Position numbers and translations under genes: made by a program. A DNA stretch of 32,736 nucleotides from Deltaproteobacteria bacterium. Its GTDB lineage: Bacteria; Myxococcota_A; UBA9160; UBA4427. A model generated the notes under the pieces. The model saw only the letters and a program-made list of their open reading frames with translations. It did not search any database and had not been told where the DNA came from. The stretch lies in the NCBI GenBank assembly GCA_002709835.1, contig PAQX01000039.1, positions 1 through 32,736 on the forward strand, in the 5' to 3' direction. Positions 7,645-15,777 of this stretch are shown here, one piece after another. The stretch's first letter is position 1. Each line of letters begins with the position of its first letter.

Positions 7645-9561
7645 ATGCGCGGGGTCCCGGGACTCCGGAAGGCGTCGGCCCTCCTCTCTTTCGCGGCGTT
7701 CGCGATCGGTGTGGCGGAGGCGGCTTTGGCCGACCCGTCGCGTCAGCTCCTCTGGGGCGACACGCACCTCCACACGTCGTACTCGTTCGACGCCTTCCTG
7801 AACGGGAATCGAAGCGCGGATCCCGACACGGCCTATCGCTGGGCGAAGGGCCTGCCTGTGATTCATCCCTATCACCGCGCCCGCGTGCAGCTCGAGACGC
7901 CTCTCGACTTCCTGGTCGTGGCCGACCACGCCGAGTACCTAGGGATCATCCGCAAGCTCTACTTCGGCGAGTACGAACGGGAGGGCGATGAGGAACCGCA
8001 GTTCGTGCGGCACCTCCGGGCGGAGATCGATGCGGGGCGCGGCGGCGCGGTGTTCTCGGGTGTCCTGCCCGCGGCCAAGGTCGAACCGGGCGAGACGCGA
8101 GATCCGGTGAACGATCAGGGACAGCCGAACCCGCTCCCGATTCCCGGCGGCGGCGAACCGATGCGAGCGACCGCCTGGTCGGAGACGACGGCCGCAGCGG
8201 ATCGTCACAACGAGCCGGGTCGCTTCACCGCGATGATCGGCTGGGAATGGAGCTCGCTGCCGAACGGCGCGAACCTCCACCGCGTCGTGATGACGAACGC
8301 GGACGGCGAGATCGCGCGTACCTTCCTTCCCTACCGCTCGACCGACTCGTCCTATCCGGACGATCTGTGGGCCTGGCTCGACAAGACCAGCCAGTCGACC
8401 GGGGCCGGGTTCGTCGCGATCCCGCACAACCCGAACATCTCGAAGGGCTACATGTTCGGCGCGACGGCCCTCGACGGAACGCCGTACACCGCCGAGAGCG
8501 CGCGGACCCGCGTGCGATGGGAGCCGGTCGCCGAGGTCACCCAGTACAAGGGCGATTCCGAAACCCATCCCGATCTCTCGCCCGACGATCCTTTCGCCGA
8601 CTTCGAGACCTACGAGGGGTACATCCAGACGAACGTCCAGACCTACAAGGCGAGCGTCGGGGACTACGCGCGCTCTGCGCTTCGCCGCGGCCTCGAGATC
8701 GAAGAGCAGGTCGGGGCCAACCCGTACAAGTTCGGCATGATCGGTGCGACGGATTCCCACTCGGGTCTCGCCGCTGCGGAAGAAGACAACTTCTGGGGCA
8801 AAATGGCCGTCGATTCGACGCCCGAGACGAAGGACCAGTTCGGCGTCGGTCGCGTCGTGGACGGCTGGAACATCGGCGCCCAGGGCCTCGCCGGCGTCTG
8901 GGCCGAAGCGAACGATCGCGACTCGATCCTGGCAGCCTTCCAGCGGCGCGAGGTCTACGCGACGACCGGGCCGCGCATGCAGGTCCGCTTCTTCGGCGGC
9001 TGGGGCTTCAATGCCCGCGATGCGAAGGCCGCGGACTTCGTCGAGCGCGGGTACGCGAAGGGCGTCGCGATGGGCGGGGACCTCGCGGGTCCGCCGCCCA
9101 ACAGCGGCGCGTTGACGCGCCTCTTCGGGGAAAGTGCGGGCGCGCCTTCGTTCCTGATCCACGCAGCGAAGGATCCGAAGAGCGCCAACCTCGATCGCAT
9201 CCAGATCGTGAAGGGATGGCTCGCCCGCGACGGCAAGAGTCGCGAACGCGTCTACGACGTCGCGTGGTCCGGCGATCGTGCGATCGGCTCGGACGGCGCC
9301 CTCGAAGGGGTGGGGAACACCGTGAACCTCGAGACCGGCGCGTACACCAACGACATCGGTGCGGCGGAGCTCGCGCAGGTCTGGACCGATCCGGACTTCG
9401 ATCCGGGGACCCGCGCCTTCTATTACGTACGTGTGCTCGAGATTCCGACCGCGCGGCACTCGCTGCTCGATGCGGTCGCCCTCCAGGGCGAACCGTCGGA
9501 CAAACAGCCGCCCACGCTCCAGGAGCGCGCCTACACGTCGCCGATCTGGTACACGCCGTAG
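7645..9561 (+). CDS. exported DUF3604 protein (PHP-like metal site)
   Basis: A 638-aa protein of the DUF3604 family. A signal peptide (residues 1-29, ending ALA before Asp30) sends it to the periplasm. Conserved metal-ligand motifs resemble those of PHP phosphoesterases: GDTHLHTSYSFDA (His41 and His43), VVADHAEYLG and GATDSHSG. Family function is not established, and a hydrolytic activity is inference from the metal motifs. ATG 7645 gives a clean signal peptide, and GTG 7633 in the same frame is the alternative. It follows glnB by 13 nt and is followed by an isomerase gene 11 nt downstream, so transcription may run from glnB through both. Confidence 0.88.
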   Translation: MRGVPGLRKASALLSFAAFAIGVAEAALADPSRQLLWGDTHLHTSYSFDAFLNGNRSADPDTAYRWAKGLPVIHPYHRARVQLETPLDFLVVADHAEYLGIIRKLYFGEYEREGDEEPQFVRHLRAEIDAGRGGAVFSGVLPAAKVEPGETRDPVNDQGQPNPLPIPGGGEPMRATAWSETTAAADRHNEPGRFTAMIGWEWSSLPNGANLHRVVMTNADGEIARTFLPYRSTDSSYPDDLWAWLDKTSQSTGAGFVAIPHNPNISKGYMFGATALDGTPYTAESARTRVRWEPVAEVTQYKGDSETHPDLSPDDPFADFETYEGYIQTNVQTYKASVGDYARSALRRGLEIEEQVGANPYKFGMIGATDSHSGLAAAEEDNFWGKMAVDSTPETKDQFGVGRVVDGWNIGAQGLAGVWAEANDRDSILAAFQRREVYATTGPRMQVRFFGGWGFNARDAKAADFVERGYAKGVAMGGDLAGPPPNSGALTRLFGESAGAPSFLIHAAKDPKSANLDRIQIVKGWLARDGKSRERVYDVAWSGDRAIGSDGALEGVGNTVNLETGAYTNDIGAAELAQVWTDPDFDPGTRAFYYVRVLEIPTARHSLLDAVALQGEPSDKQPPTLQERAYTSPIWYTP

Positions 9562-9572
9562 TCCGGTCGCTC

Positions 9573-10499
9573 GTGTACGACGCCCTCCGTTCACCGCTCG
9601 CGATCTTCACGGTCGCGGGGTTCGGGCTCTTCGTGATCGCCCGCCTGTTCGCACCGCCAGCGGAGGAGGCCTCAGGTCGCGCGATCGTCGTCGAGCGCGA
9701 AGCGCTCCTCGCCTACGTCCAGCGAAGGAGTGGCGAGGCGGATGCGACGAAGCTCGTCGAAGTGTGGGACGGGCTCGACGCCGAGGCGCGTCAGGTCTGG
9801 GTCGATCGCTTCGTCCGCGAAGAAGCCCTCGTCCGCGAGGCGCGAAGGCTCGAGCTCGATCGCGACGACGACCTGATTCGCCGCCGGCTCGTCCAGCAGA
9901 TGGAGTTCCTCGTCGCCGCGGAGATCGATTCCTCGATCGACGAGGCCGCCCTGCAGGCCGCGTATCCGGAGTACGCCGCCGCCCATCGCATCCCGGCGAT
10001 CGCGACGTTCGCCCATGTCTTCGTTCGCGATGCCGAGGCGCTCACGCGCGGACCCGAGGGACCGGCCCACGCGCGGGCTCGTGCCCTGCGCGACGCGCTG
10101 GTCGAAGAAGGCGTCGGCTTCGAGGGCGCCGGGCGCTACGGCGACCGTTTCCTCTACCACCGTGCCTACGTCGATCGTACGCTCGACGAAGTCCGCGCGC
10201 ATTTCGGGGCGGCGATGGCCGCTTCGCTCGAGACGCTCTCGGCGGATCCCGCGCGTTGGCAGGGGCCGATCGCTTCCCAGCACGGCTGGCACGCCGTCCT
10301 CCTGCGCGACTGCACGCCCGGCCGTGCGCCGACCCTCGAGGAGGTTCGAACCGCCCTCGCGGAAGACATCCTCCGCACGCGCCGCGAGGCGAGCGTCGAT
10401 CGCGGCGTTGCGGACATCGTTGCAGGCTATCCGGCGGAGGTGTCGGAGGCGGTGCTCGGGTCCTCGGGGGAAGGCGAGGGCGCGGCTCGCTCACGTTAG
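9573..10499 (+). CDS. membrane-anchored SurA/PpiC-like peptidyl-prolyl isomerase
   Basis: A 308-aa protein. An N-terminal membrane anchor (about residues 8-28, SPLAIFTVAGFGLFVIARLF) is followed by a charged helical segment and a PpiC/parvulin-like region (about residues 145-260). The latter includes IATFAHVFVRD and GPIASQHGWHAVLL, which recall the core parvulin strand and the GPIxSxxGxHxV end of SurA-type domains. Catalytic residues are not fully conserved by eye, so a chaperone role is as likely as isomerase activity. It starts at GTG 11 nt after the DUF3604 stop. The pair probably acts together in the periplasm, with this protein folding the DUF3604 enzyme. Confidence 0.72.
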   Translation: MYDALRSPLAIFTVAGFGLFVIARLFAPPAEEASGRAIVVEREALLAYVQRRSGEADATKLVEVWDGLDAEARQVWVDRFVREEALVREARRLELDRDDDLIRRRLVQQMEFLVAAEIDSSIDEAALQAAYPEYAAAHRIPAIATFAHVFVRDAEALTRGPEGPAHARARALRDALVEEGVGFEGAGRYGDRFLYHRAYVDRTLDEVRAHFGAAMAASLETLSADPARWQGPIASQHGWHAVLLRDCTPGRAPTLEEVRTALAEDILRTRREASVDRGVADIVAGYPAEVSEAVLGSSGEGEGAARSR

Positions 10500-10515
10500 G
10501 GGAGCCTCCCCCCTT
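10499..10515 (+). terminator. weak hairpin at the end of the isomerase gene
   Basis: A 5-bp stem (gggga 10499-10503 with tcccc 10507-10511) has a 3-nt loop and is followed by cctt. It is short and has a poor T tract. Confidence 0.25.
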
Positions 10516-10629
10516 CGTATCCGATCGGCGCGCCCAACTGCTCGTTCCGGCATATGATTTCGCCCCGCCCCGCCGGATCTCGCCACTTCCTTCTTGTCCG
10601 GTCGCCCGATCGGACCTGGGGAAGACGAC

Positions 10630-11328
10630 ATGCGTCGAACGGCTTCGATTCTCGCGGCAGTGATCCCGCTTCTGATCTCGAGTCCCGCCTCCTCGGCGCT
10701 GTACGTCGAGGCTTCCGTTTCGGGCATCCCGATCGGTCCCGACGACTACGTCGGGCTCATTCCCGGCGATGTGCTGACGATCGATATCACGATCCGAACG
10801 GATGAACACGTCAATCCGGCGAATCCCTCGTTCCCGGGCGAATCCCTCGCCCAAGGCCTGCGCGCGGCGAACTACGACCCGACGATCCTGAACCTCGGGG
10901 CGGCCACGGTTGTCCCGTCGGCGATCTTCGGTCTCGACTTCGGGGGCACGATCCTCGGCGGTCTGACCAACTCGGCGCTCGTCGGAGAGCAGGCTCCGGC
11001 TGCGGGGATCCGCGCGGGTTGGAGCATCAACCTCTTCCAGGGGGTGGCCACCCAGCCTGCGGCCACGACCGGCCCCGACACGTTCCAGATCAGTTTCGTC
11101 GCCGGCGCTCCGGGGGTAACGACGATCGATATTGGTGCGTTCGCGAGCTACTCCGACACGTACGCCGTCGCCGCCGGCAACGACGCCACCGTCTATCTGG
11201 CGAGCGTCAAAGTTTGCGTGTGCAACCGGTATCTGCCGTCCCCGCCGATCCCGGAACCGACGACGGCGCTTCTTCTGGGACTCGGGTTGGCCGGTCTCGC
11301 CTGGACGCGGCCGATCGCGAACGACTAG
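10630..11328 (+). CDS. PEP-CTERM sorting-domain protein
   Basis: A 232-aa exported protein. An N-terminal signal peptide (MRRTASILAAVIPLLISSPA) is followed by a beta-rich region with a cohesin-like look (VGLIPGDVLTIDITIRTD). The C-terminus is a PEP-CTERM tripartite signal: PEPTTALL, a transmembrane stretch GLGLAGLAW, and a short tail with Arg. Such proteins are cleaved and handled by an exosortase (EpsH family) and often belong to extracellular matrix or surface layers. No exosortase is in this window. The ATG has GGGGAAG upstream. It stands alone, and its last 4 bp overlap the convergent SnoaL-like gene. Confidence 0.88.
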   Translation: MRRTASILAAVIPLLISSPASSALYVEASVSGIPIGPDDYVGLIPGDVLTIDITIRTDEHVNPANPSFPGESLAQGLRAANYDPTILNLGAATVVPSAIFGLDFGGTILGGLTNSALVGEQAPAAGIRAGWSINLFQGVATQPAATTGPDTFQISFVAGAPGVTTIDIGAFASYSDTYAVAAGNDATVYLASVKVCVCNRYLPSPPIPEPTTALLLGLGLAGLAWTRPIAND

Positions 11329-11780
11329 CCCGCCTTCATATACTCCGGCTCGTTGAAGACGTAGCTCTTCTGTTCGACGCGCTTCTCGATCCGCCAGCCG
11401 GCCTCGGTACGCACATACTCGTCGTGGTACCAGAGGCCGCAGAAGAAGATGTGGCCCGTGTCCTCGCCGTCCTTGGGCTTGAGCTCCTGCGGGTTCCAGC
11501 ACATGACCTTGCCGGTGGCGCGGTCGCCGTCGAGCTTGATCTGGTGATTTGCGTTCAGGTGCTGGTGGTTCGGGAAGATCTTCATCGCCTTGTGAAGGAA
11601 CGCGATCGTCGCCTCGAGATCGCCCTTCGAGCCGCCGAACGCCGAGTAGTCGATGAAGGCGTCGGCGGTGAAGACGTCGTCGCGCAGCGCGTCGAAGTCC
11701 TTCGTGTCGATGATCTCCGAATAGCGCCAGGCGAGGTCCTGGATCTCGAGCTTGTCGGAGATTTCCTGGAGCGAGAGCAT
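11325..11780 (-). CDS. SnoaL-like (NTF2-fold) protein
   Basis: A 151-aa protein with the NTF2-like alpha+beta cone fold of the SnoaL-like family. The N-terminal helix EISDKLEIQDLAWRYSEIID and the TADAFIDYSAFGG strand are characteristic, and GLWYHDEYVRTEAGWRIEKR gives the last two strands. Members include polyketide cyclases, dehydratases and steroid isomerases, and the substrate here is unknown. An AAAGGA ribosome site precedes the ATG. It is divergent from the ole operon across a 315-bp interval, so shared regulation is possible but not shown. Confidence 0.85.
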   Translation of the reverse strand: MLSLQEISDKLEIQDLAWRYSEIIDTKDFDALRDDVFTADAFIDYSAFGGSKGDLEATIAFLHKAMKIFPNHQHLNANHQIKLDGDRATGKVMCWNPQELKPKDGEDTGHIFFCGLWYHDEYVRTEAGWRIEKRVEQKSYVFNEPEYMKAG

Positions 11781-11818
11781 GGGCGGGTCCTTTCGAACGA
11801 ATGCGCGGTTCGACTCGA

Positions 11819-11857
11819 CGTTCGCGCAGCGCTCGACGAGCGTCGAGCCCGCGAACG
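11819..11857. repeat. nested inverted repeat between the SnoaL-like gene and oleA
   Basis: Outer 8-bp arms cgttcgcg (11819-11826) and cgcgaacg (11850-11857) enclose inner 7-bp arms gctcgac (11831-11837) and gtcgagc (11842-11848). It lies about 40 bp upstream of the SnoaL-like start and about 170 bp upstream of the proposed ole promoter. It is a possible operator or leader structure. Confidence 0.5.
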
Positions 11858-11990
11858 GGCCTGCCGGGCGGGGCTCGCGAGAGAGCGGGAATTCGTCCCG
11901 GCGGGGCGCTCCGGGCGGTTCCGGGACCGCAAGTTCGAACAGAGCTTGGACGGGTGTGGAAAGCCGCGCCGTCAGCGATCGCGGCGGAAG

Positions 11991-12018
11991 CTGTCAAGAT
12001 CGAGCGAGCGGCTAGATT
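11991..12018 (+). promoter_or_regulatory. candidate housekeeping promoter of oleABCD
   Basis: CTGTCA (11991-11996) and TAGATT (12013-12018) are separated by 16 bp, and each matches 4 of 6 consensus bases. The start would be near 12025, giving a leader of about 70 nt. The flanking gctagatt.tgc is repeated upstream of the first dodecin. Confidence 0.4.
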
Positions 12019-12095
12019 CTGCCCCCAGGAATGAGAGAGCATTCGGTCGTCGGCCTGTCGGCGTCGCTGCTCGAACTGCCTAGCCGGAGCCCTTG

Positions 12096-13112
12096 ATGAA
12101 CTTCGAGAACCTCTCGATCCTGAGCGTGCGCCACGTCGATGCCCCCAACGTGGTCACGTCGGCCGAGATCCAGTCCGAACTCGGCGAGACCATGGACCGT
12201 CTGGGCCTGCCGCCGAACCTTCTCGAAGGCGTGGCGGGCATCCACGAACGTCGCTTCTGGGACGAGGACACGAAGCCCTCCGATGCCGCGACTATGGCGG
12301 CGGTCGCGGCCCTTGATGATGCGGAGCTCGATCGGGGCCGGCTCGGCGTTCTGGTCAATACCTCGGTCTGCAACGACTTCATCGAGCCGTCGACCGCGTG
12401 TCTCGTGCACGGGAACCTGAAGCTCCCCGACACGTGTCTGAACTTCGATGTCGGCAACGCCTGCCTCGCTTTCTTCAACGGAATGGAGATCGTGGGCAAC
12501 ATGATCGAGCGGGGGCAGGTCGACTACGGCATGGTCGTCGACGGGGAGTCGAGCCGCTTTCTGACCGAGTCGACGATCGAGCGCTTGAAGAGGCCCGAGA
12601 CGGATGCCGCGACCTTTCGCCGGGAGTTCGCGTCCCTGACGACGGGGTCCGGGTCCGTCGCAATGATCCTGTGCCGCTCGGACCTCGCCCCCGGTGGCCA
12701 TCGCTTCCGTGGGACCTACACCCGCGCCGCGACCGAGTACAACCGACTCTGTCTCGGTCAGGTCGACCGTGGCGTGACGGACACGAAGGGGCTGCTCATG
12801 GCAGGCGTCGAGCTTTCGAAGCAGACCTGGGCCGGGGCGCAGGATCACCTCGGCTTCGACGAGAGCGAAGTGGATGAGTACGTGCTCCACCAGGTCAGCC
12901 AGCGACACGCGGAGCAGCTCGCCGAGAATCTCGGCATCGACCTCGAGAAAGCGCTTCTCATCGTCGGCCAGTTCGGAAACATCGGTCCGGCCTCCGTTCC
13001 GATCGTCCTGTCGAAGGCCGTCGACCTCGGCCGCGTCCAGAGGGACGATCGCATCGTGCTCGCCGGCATCGGAAGCGGACTCAACTGCACGGTCGGCGAA
13101 GTGATCTGGTGA
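12096..13112 (+). CDS. oleA: OleA, acyl-CoA head-to-head condensing enzyme
   Basis: A 338-aa thiolase-superfamily protein, FabH-like. OleA condenses two fatty acyl-CoAs to a 2-alkyl-3-ketoalkanoic acid, the first step of long-chain olefin synthesis. The catalytic set is present: Glu97 (DFIEPSTACLVHG), Cys123 (VGNACLAFFNG), His265 (YVLHQVSQ) and Asn295 (FGNIGPASVP). All four are offset by exactly 20 from Xanthomonas campestris OleA (Glu117, Cys143, His285, Asn315, recalled from the literature). Glu97 in particular favours OleA over FabH. ATG 12096 has GGAG 6 nt before it. The stop overlaps the next start (GTGA). The following three genes are the other Ole enzymes, which makes the call secure. 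Confidence 0.95.
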   Translation: MNFENLSILSVRHVDAPNVVTSAEIQSELGETMDRLGLPPNLLEGVAGIHERRFWDEDTKPSDAATMAAVAALDDAELDRGRLGVLVNTSVCNDFIEPSTACLVHGNLKLPDTCLNFDVGNACLAFFNGMEIVGNMIERGQVDYGMVVDGESSRFLTESTIERLKRPETDAATFRREFASLTTGSGSVAMILCRSDLAPGGHRFRGTYTRAATEYNRLCLGQVDRGVTDTKGLLMAGVELSKQTWAGAQDHLGFDESEVDEYVLHQVSQRHAEQLAENLGIDLEKALLIVGQFGNIGPASVPIVLSKAVDLGRVQRDDRIVLAGIGSGLNCTVGEVIW

Positions 13113-14128
13113 GACCATTGGACGCGCCCGCGCTGCCGCCGAAGGTCCCGCCCGCGCTGTATCCATTCGAAGGCCGCGTCTTCGAGCGGGGCGGCCTACG
13201 TCTGCACTATTTGGATGAGGGTCCTGACGGTTCGGATCAGGGCCCCGACGGTCTAGACGCGGGTCCCGGCGGTCTAGCCGAGGGCCCCAGCGGCGCGATC
13301 GTCGAAACCGTCGTGATGGTGCACGGCAATCCTACCTGGTCCTTCTACTACCGCGATCTCGTGGGCGCATTGCGCGATCGCTACCGGGTGCTCGTGCCCG
13401 ATCACATCGGCTGCGGTCTCTCGGACAAGCCGGACGACGCGGAATATGCCTACACGCTCTCGTCTCGGATCGACGACCTCGAGGCCTGGCTCGCGCAGGT
13501 CGTACCCGAAGGACCGATCACTCTCGTGGCGCACGACTGGGGCGGCATGATCGCGATGGGCTGGGCTGCGCGGCACCCCGATCGGGTGGCACGGATCGTG
13601 TTGATGAACACCGCGGCCTTCCACCTGCCCGACGACATGCGGATGCCGCCGACCCTCGCTTTCGTTCGCAACACGCGCCTCGCGAGCTGGCTCGTGCGGC
13701 ATGCGAATCTCTTCGCGCGCGGGGCGACCTGGATGGCCTCGGCGAAGTGGATGCCGAAGACGCTTCGCGACGCCTACTGCGCGCCCTACGATTCGCCGGA
13801 GAATCGCATCGCCACGCTCCGCTTCGTACAGGACATCCCGCTCGCGCCGGGCGACACGGCGTGGGAGGCGGTCAGCGCGGTCGAAGCGGCCCTGCCCCGC
13901 TTCGCGGAGACGCCGACCCTGCTGCTCTGGGGAGAGCGCGACTTCGTCTTCCGGCCCGGCGTCTGCGACGTCTTCGAGCGTGCCTGGCCGCACGCGGAGA
14001 CTCGGCGTTTCCCTCGGGCGGGTCACTACGTTCTCGAAGACGCCGCCGACGAGATTCCGCCGATCGTTCGGGACTTCCTCGCCCGCCACCCGGTGACGGC
14101 GGTGCCCGATGCGGTCGCCGGCTCGTGA
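13109..14128 (+). CDS. oleB: OleB, alpha/beta-hydrolase (beta-lactone decarboxylase)
   Basis: A 339-aa alpha/beta hydrolase resembling haloalkane dehalogenases. OleB removes CO2 from the cis-beta-lactone made by OleC to give the olefin. Visible elements are the oxyanion loop HGNPTW (72-77), the nucleophile elbow AHDWGG with Asp143, an acid near Asp278 (WGERDFVF) and the catalytic His306 (AGHYVLED). It is longer than typical because residues 38-62 form a low-complexity insert of three and a half 7-residue repeats (GPDGxDx), encoded by 21-bp DNA repeats just before the first core strand. The GTG start overlaps the oleA stop by 4 bp and the end overlaps oleC by 4 bp. A stand-alone hydrolase would be the alternative, but the operon argues against it. 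Confidence 0.92.
   Translation: MRPLDAPALPPKVPPALYPFEGRVFERGGLRLHYLDEGPDGSDQGPDGLDAGPGGLAEGPSGAIVETVVMVHGNPTWSFYYRDLVGALRDRYRVLVPDHIGCGLSDKPDDAEYAYTLSSRIDDLEAWLAQVVPEGPITLVAHDWGGMIAMGWAARHPDRVARIVLMNTAAFHLPDDMRMPPTLAFVRNTRLASWLVRHANLFARGATWMASAKWMPKTLRDAYCAPYDSPENRIATLRFVQDIPLAPGDTAWEAVSAVEAALPRFAETPTLLLWGERDFVFRPGVCDVFERAWPHAETRRFPRAGHYVLEDAADEIPPIVRDFLARHPVTAVPDAVAGS
13220..13294 (+). repeat. in-frame 21-bp tandem repeat inside oleB
   Basis: Units at 13220-13240, 13241-13261, 13262-13282 and a partial unit at 13283-13294 keep the reading frame. Each encodes a 7-residue variant of GPDGLDA. The units have diverged from each other, so the array is not recent, but copy number could vary between strains. 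Confidence 0.9.
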
Positions 14129-15777
14129 ACATCGCTTCGGTCGTTCTCGAACGCGCCCGTATCGAGCCCGAGGCGACAGCGATCTTCGCGCTCGGTGAAC
14201 GCGACGCGAACGGCGAGCCCCTCGCTGCGACCAACGTCTCTCTCGACCGGGTGAGCGATCGTTATGCCTTCGCGCTCCGGGATGCGGGCCTCGAACGGGG
14301 CACGCGCACGGCCCTGCTCGTGCGCCCCGGTCTCGAGTTCTTCGGGCTGATGCTCGCGCTCTTCAAGCTGGGCGCCGTTCCCGTCGTGATCGATCCCGGG
14401 ATCGGTCTGCGTCGCTTCGGTCGATGCCTGGGGGAAGCGGCGCCCGAGGCCTTTCTCGGGATCCCGCTCGCGCAGTGGATTGGACGGGGGCTCGGTTGGG
14501 GTCGAGGCACGTTGCGCACGAAGATCACCGTCGGTCGCGGTCCGCTCGCGCCCTCTCCGACCCTCGCTTCGCTCGTGCGGAACGGGCCGGAGGCCGAGCC
14601 CTTTCCCGTCGCGCCGACCGAGGACGAGGACCCCGCCGCGATCCTCTTTACGAGCGGGAGCACGGGTCCGCCCAAGGGCGTGCTCTATACCCACGGCCAG
14701 TTCGCCGCGCAGATCCGGGCGATCCGTGCGCTCGGGAATATCCAGCCGGGCGAGGTGGACCTCGCGACGTTTCCCCCCTTCGCCCTCTTCGACCCGGCGC
14801 TCGGGATGACCTCCGTCGTGCCCGACATGGATCCCACACGTCCCGGCTCCGTCGATCCGCGCGCCATTCTCGAGCCCGCCGAGCGCTTCGGTGCCACGAA
14901 CCTCTTCGGCTCGCCGGCTCTGCTCGACGCCGTCGCTCGCGGTGGCGCGCGAACGGGCACGAAGCTCACGACGCTGCGGCGAGTGGTGTCCGCGGGTGCT
15001 CCGGTCTCGGCGGACGTGATGCGTCGCTTTCTCGCGCTGCTCCCGGACGACGCCCGGGTTCTCACGCCCTATGGCGCGACGGAGTGTCTTCCCGTTTCCT
15101 GTATCTCCAGCGAGGACGTCCTCGGGGAGACCGCCGCACGGACCGCGGCGGGCGCGGGTGTCTGCGTCGGCACGCCGGTCCCCTCGATCGACGTGCGCAT
15201 CCTGGCGATCGAAGACGGGCCGATCGAGGCGATGGGGTCGGCGCGCACCCTGCCCCCGGGCGAGATCGGGGAGATCACCGTTCGTGGGCCGCAAGCGACC
15301 GCCCGCTACGTGGGTCGCCCACAAGCGACCGCCCTCGCCAAGATCCGCGACGCGGACGGCGGGTTCTGGCATCGGATGGGCGACGTCGGTTACTGCGACG
15401 CGGAAGGGCGTCTCTGGTACTGCGGGCGCAAGGCCGATCGCGTGGAGACCGCGGACGCGACGTTCTTTCCGTCGCCCTGTGAAGGTGTCTTCGATGCACA
15501 TCCCCTCGTTCGTCGTTCGGCGCTCGTCGGAGTGGCCGGGGCGCAGGGTGAGCCGGTTCCGGTGATCTGCATCGAAGTCGAGCCCGGGACGCGGCGCGCG
15601 GCGCGTCGGTCGCTGGTGTCGGAGCTGCGCGCGATGGCAGAGCGCCATGCCCCGACGCGCGCGATTAGAGACTTCCTCTTCCATCGCGGATTCCCCGTCG
15701 ACATCCGACACAACGCGAAGATCGATCGACCCGCGCTCGCCCGTTGGGCCGCGCAGCGAACCCGGCGCCGGCGATGA
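14125..15777 (+). CDS. oleC: OleC, beta-lactone synthetase (AMP-forming)
   Basis: A 550-aa ANL-superfamily enzyme. OleC uses ATP to close the 2-alkyl-3-hydroxy acid into a beta-lactone. The P-loop TSGSTGPPKG is at residues 176-185. The second core motif is YGATECLPVS. The hinge-region pattern MGDVGYCDAEGRLWYCGRKADR and the C-terminal HNAKIDRP with Lys near 532 are typical of the superfamily. The length matches known OleC proteins (about 550 aa). The GTG start overlaps the oleB stop (GTGA) and the end overlaps oleD (ATGA). Alone it might be read as a fatty acyl-CoA or AMP ligase, but the operon order A-B-C-D fixes the assignment. Confidence 0.93.
   Translation: MNIASVVLERARIEPEATAIFALGERDANGEPLAATNVSLDRVSDRYAFALRDAGLERGTRTALLVRPGLEFFGLMLALFKLGAVPVVIDPGIGLRRFGRCLGEAAPEAFLGIPLAQWIGRGLGWGRGTLRTKITVGRGPLAPSPTLASLVRNGPEAEPFPVAPTEDEDPAAILFTSGSTGPPKGVLYTHGQFAAQIRAIRALGNIQPGEVDLATFPPFALFDPALGMTSVVPDMDPTRPGSVDPRAILEPAERFGATNLFGSPALLDAVARGGARTGTKLTTLRRVVSAGAPVSADVMRRFLALLPDDARVLTPYGATECLPVSCISSEDVLGETAARTAAGAGVCVGTPVPSIDVRILAIEDGPIEAMGSARTLPPGEIGEITVRGPQATARYVGRPQATALAKIRDADGGFWHRMGDVGYCDAEGRLWYCGRKADRVETADATFFPSPCEGVFDAHPLVRRSALVGVAGAQGEPVPVICIEVEPGTRRAARRSLVSELRAMAERHAPTRAIRDFLFHRGFPVDIRHNAKIDRPALARWAAQRTRRRR

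Noticed and set aside
10042..12042. A 666-aa minus-strand open frame, and other long open frames opposite real genes (such as 7939-9594 and 2583-4163).
   Set aside because: They arise from the high third-position GC of the genes on the other strand and show no domain patterns.
12096..13112. FabH (ketoacyl-ACP synthase III) instead of OleA.
   Set aside because: The presence of Glu97 and of oleB, oleC and oleD directly downstream favours OleA.
15285..15340. A short repeated stretch (caagcgaccgccc twice) in oleC.
   Set aside because: The encoded region follows the ordinary ANL-family pattern RGPQxTxxYxxRPxAT, so the likeness is probably coincidental.
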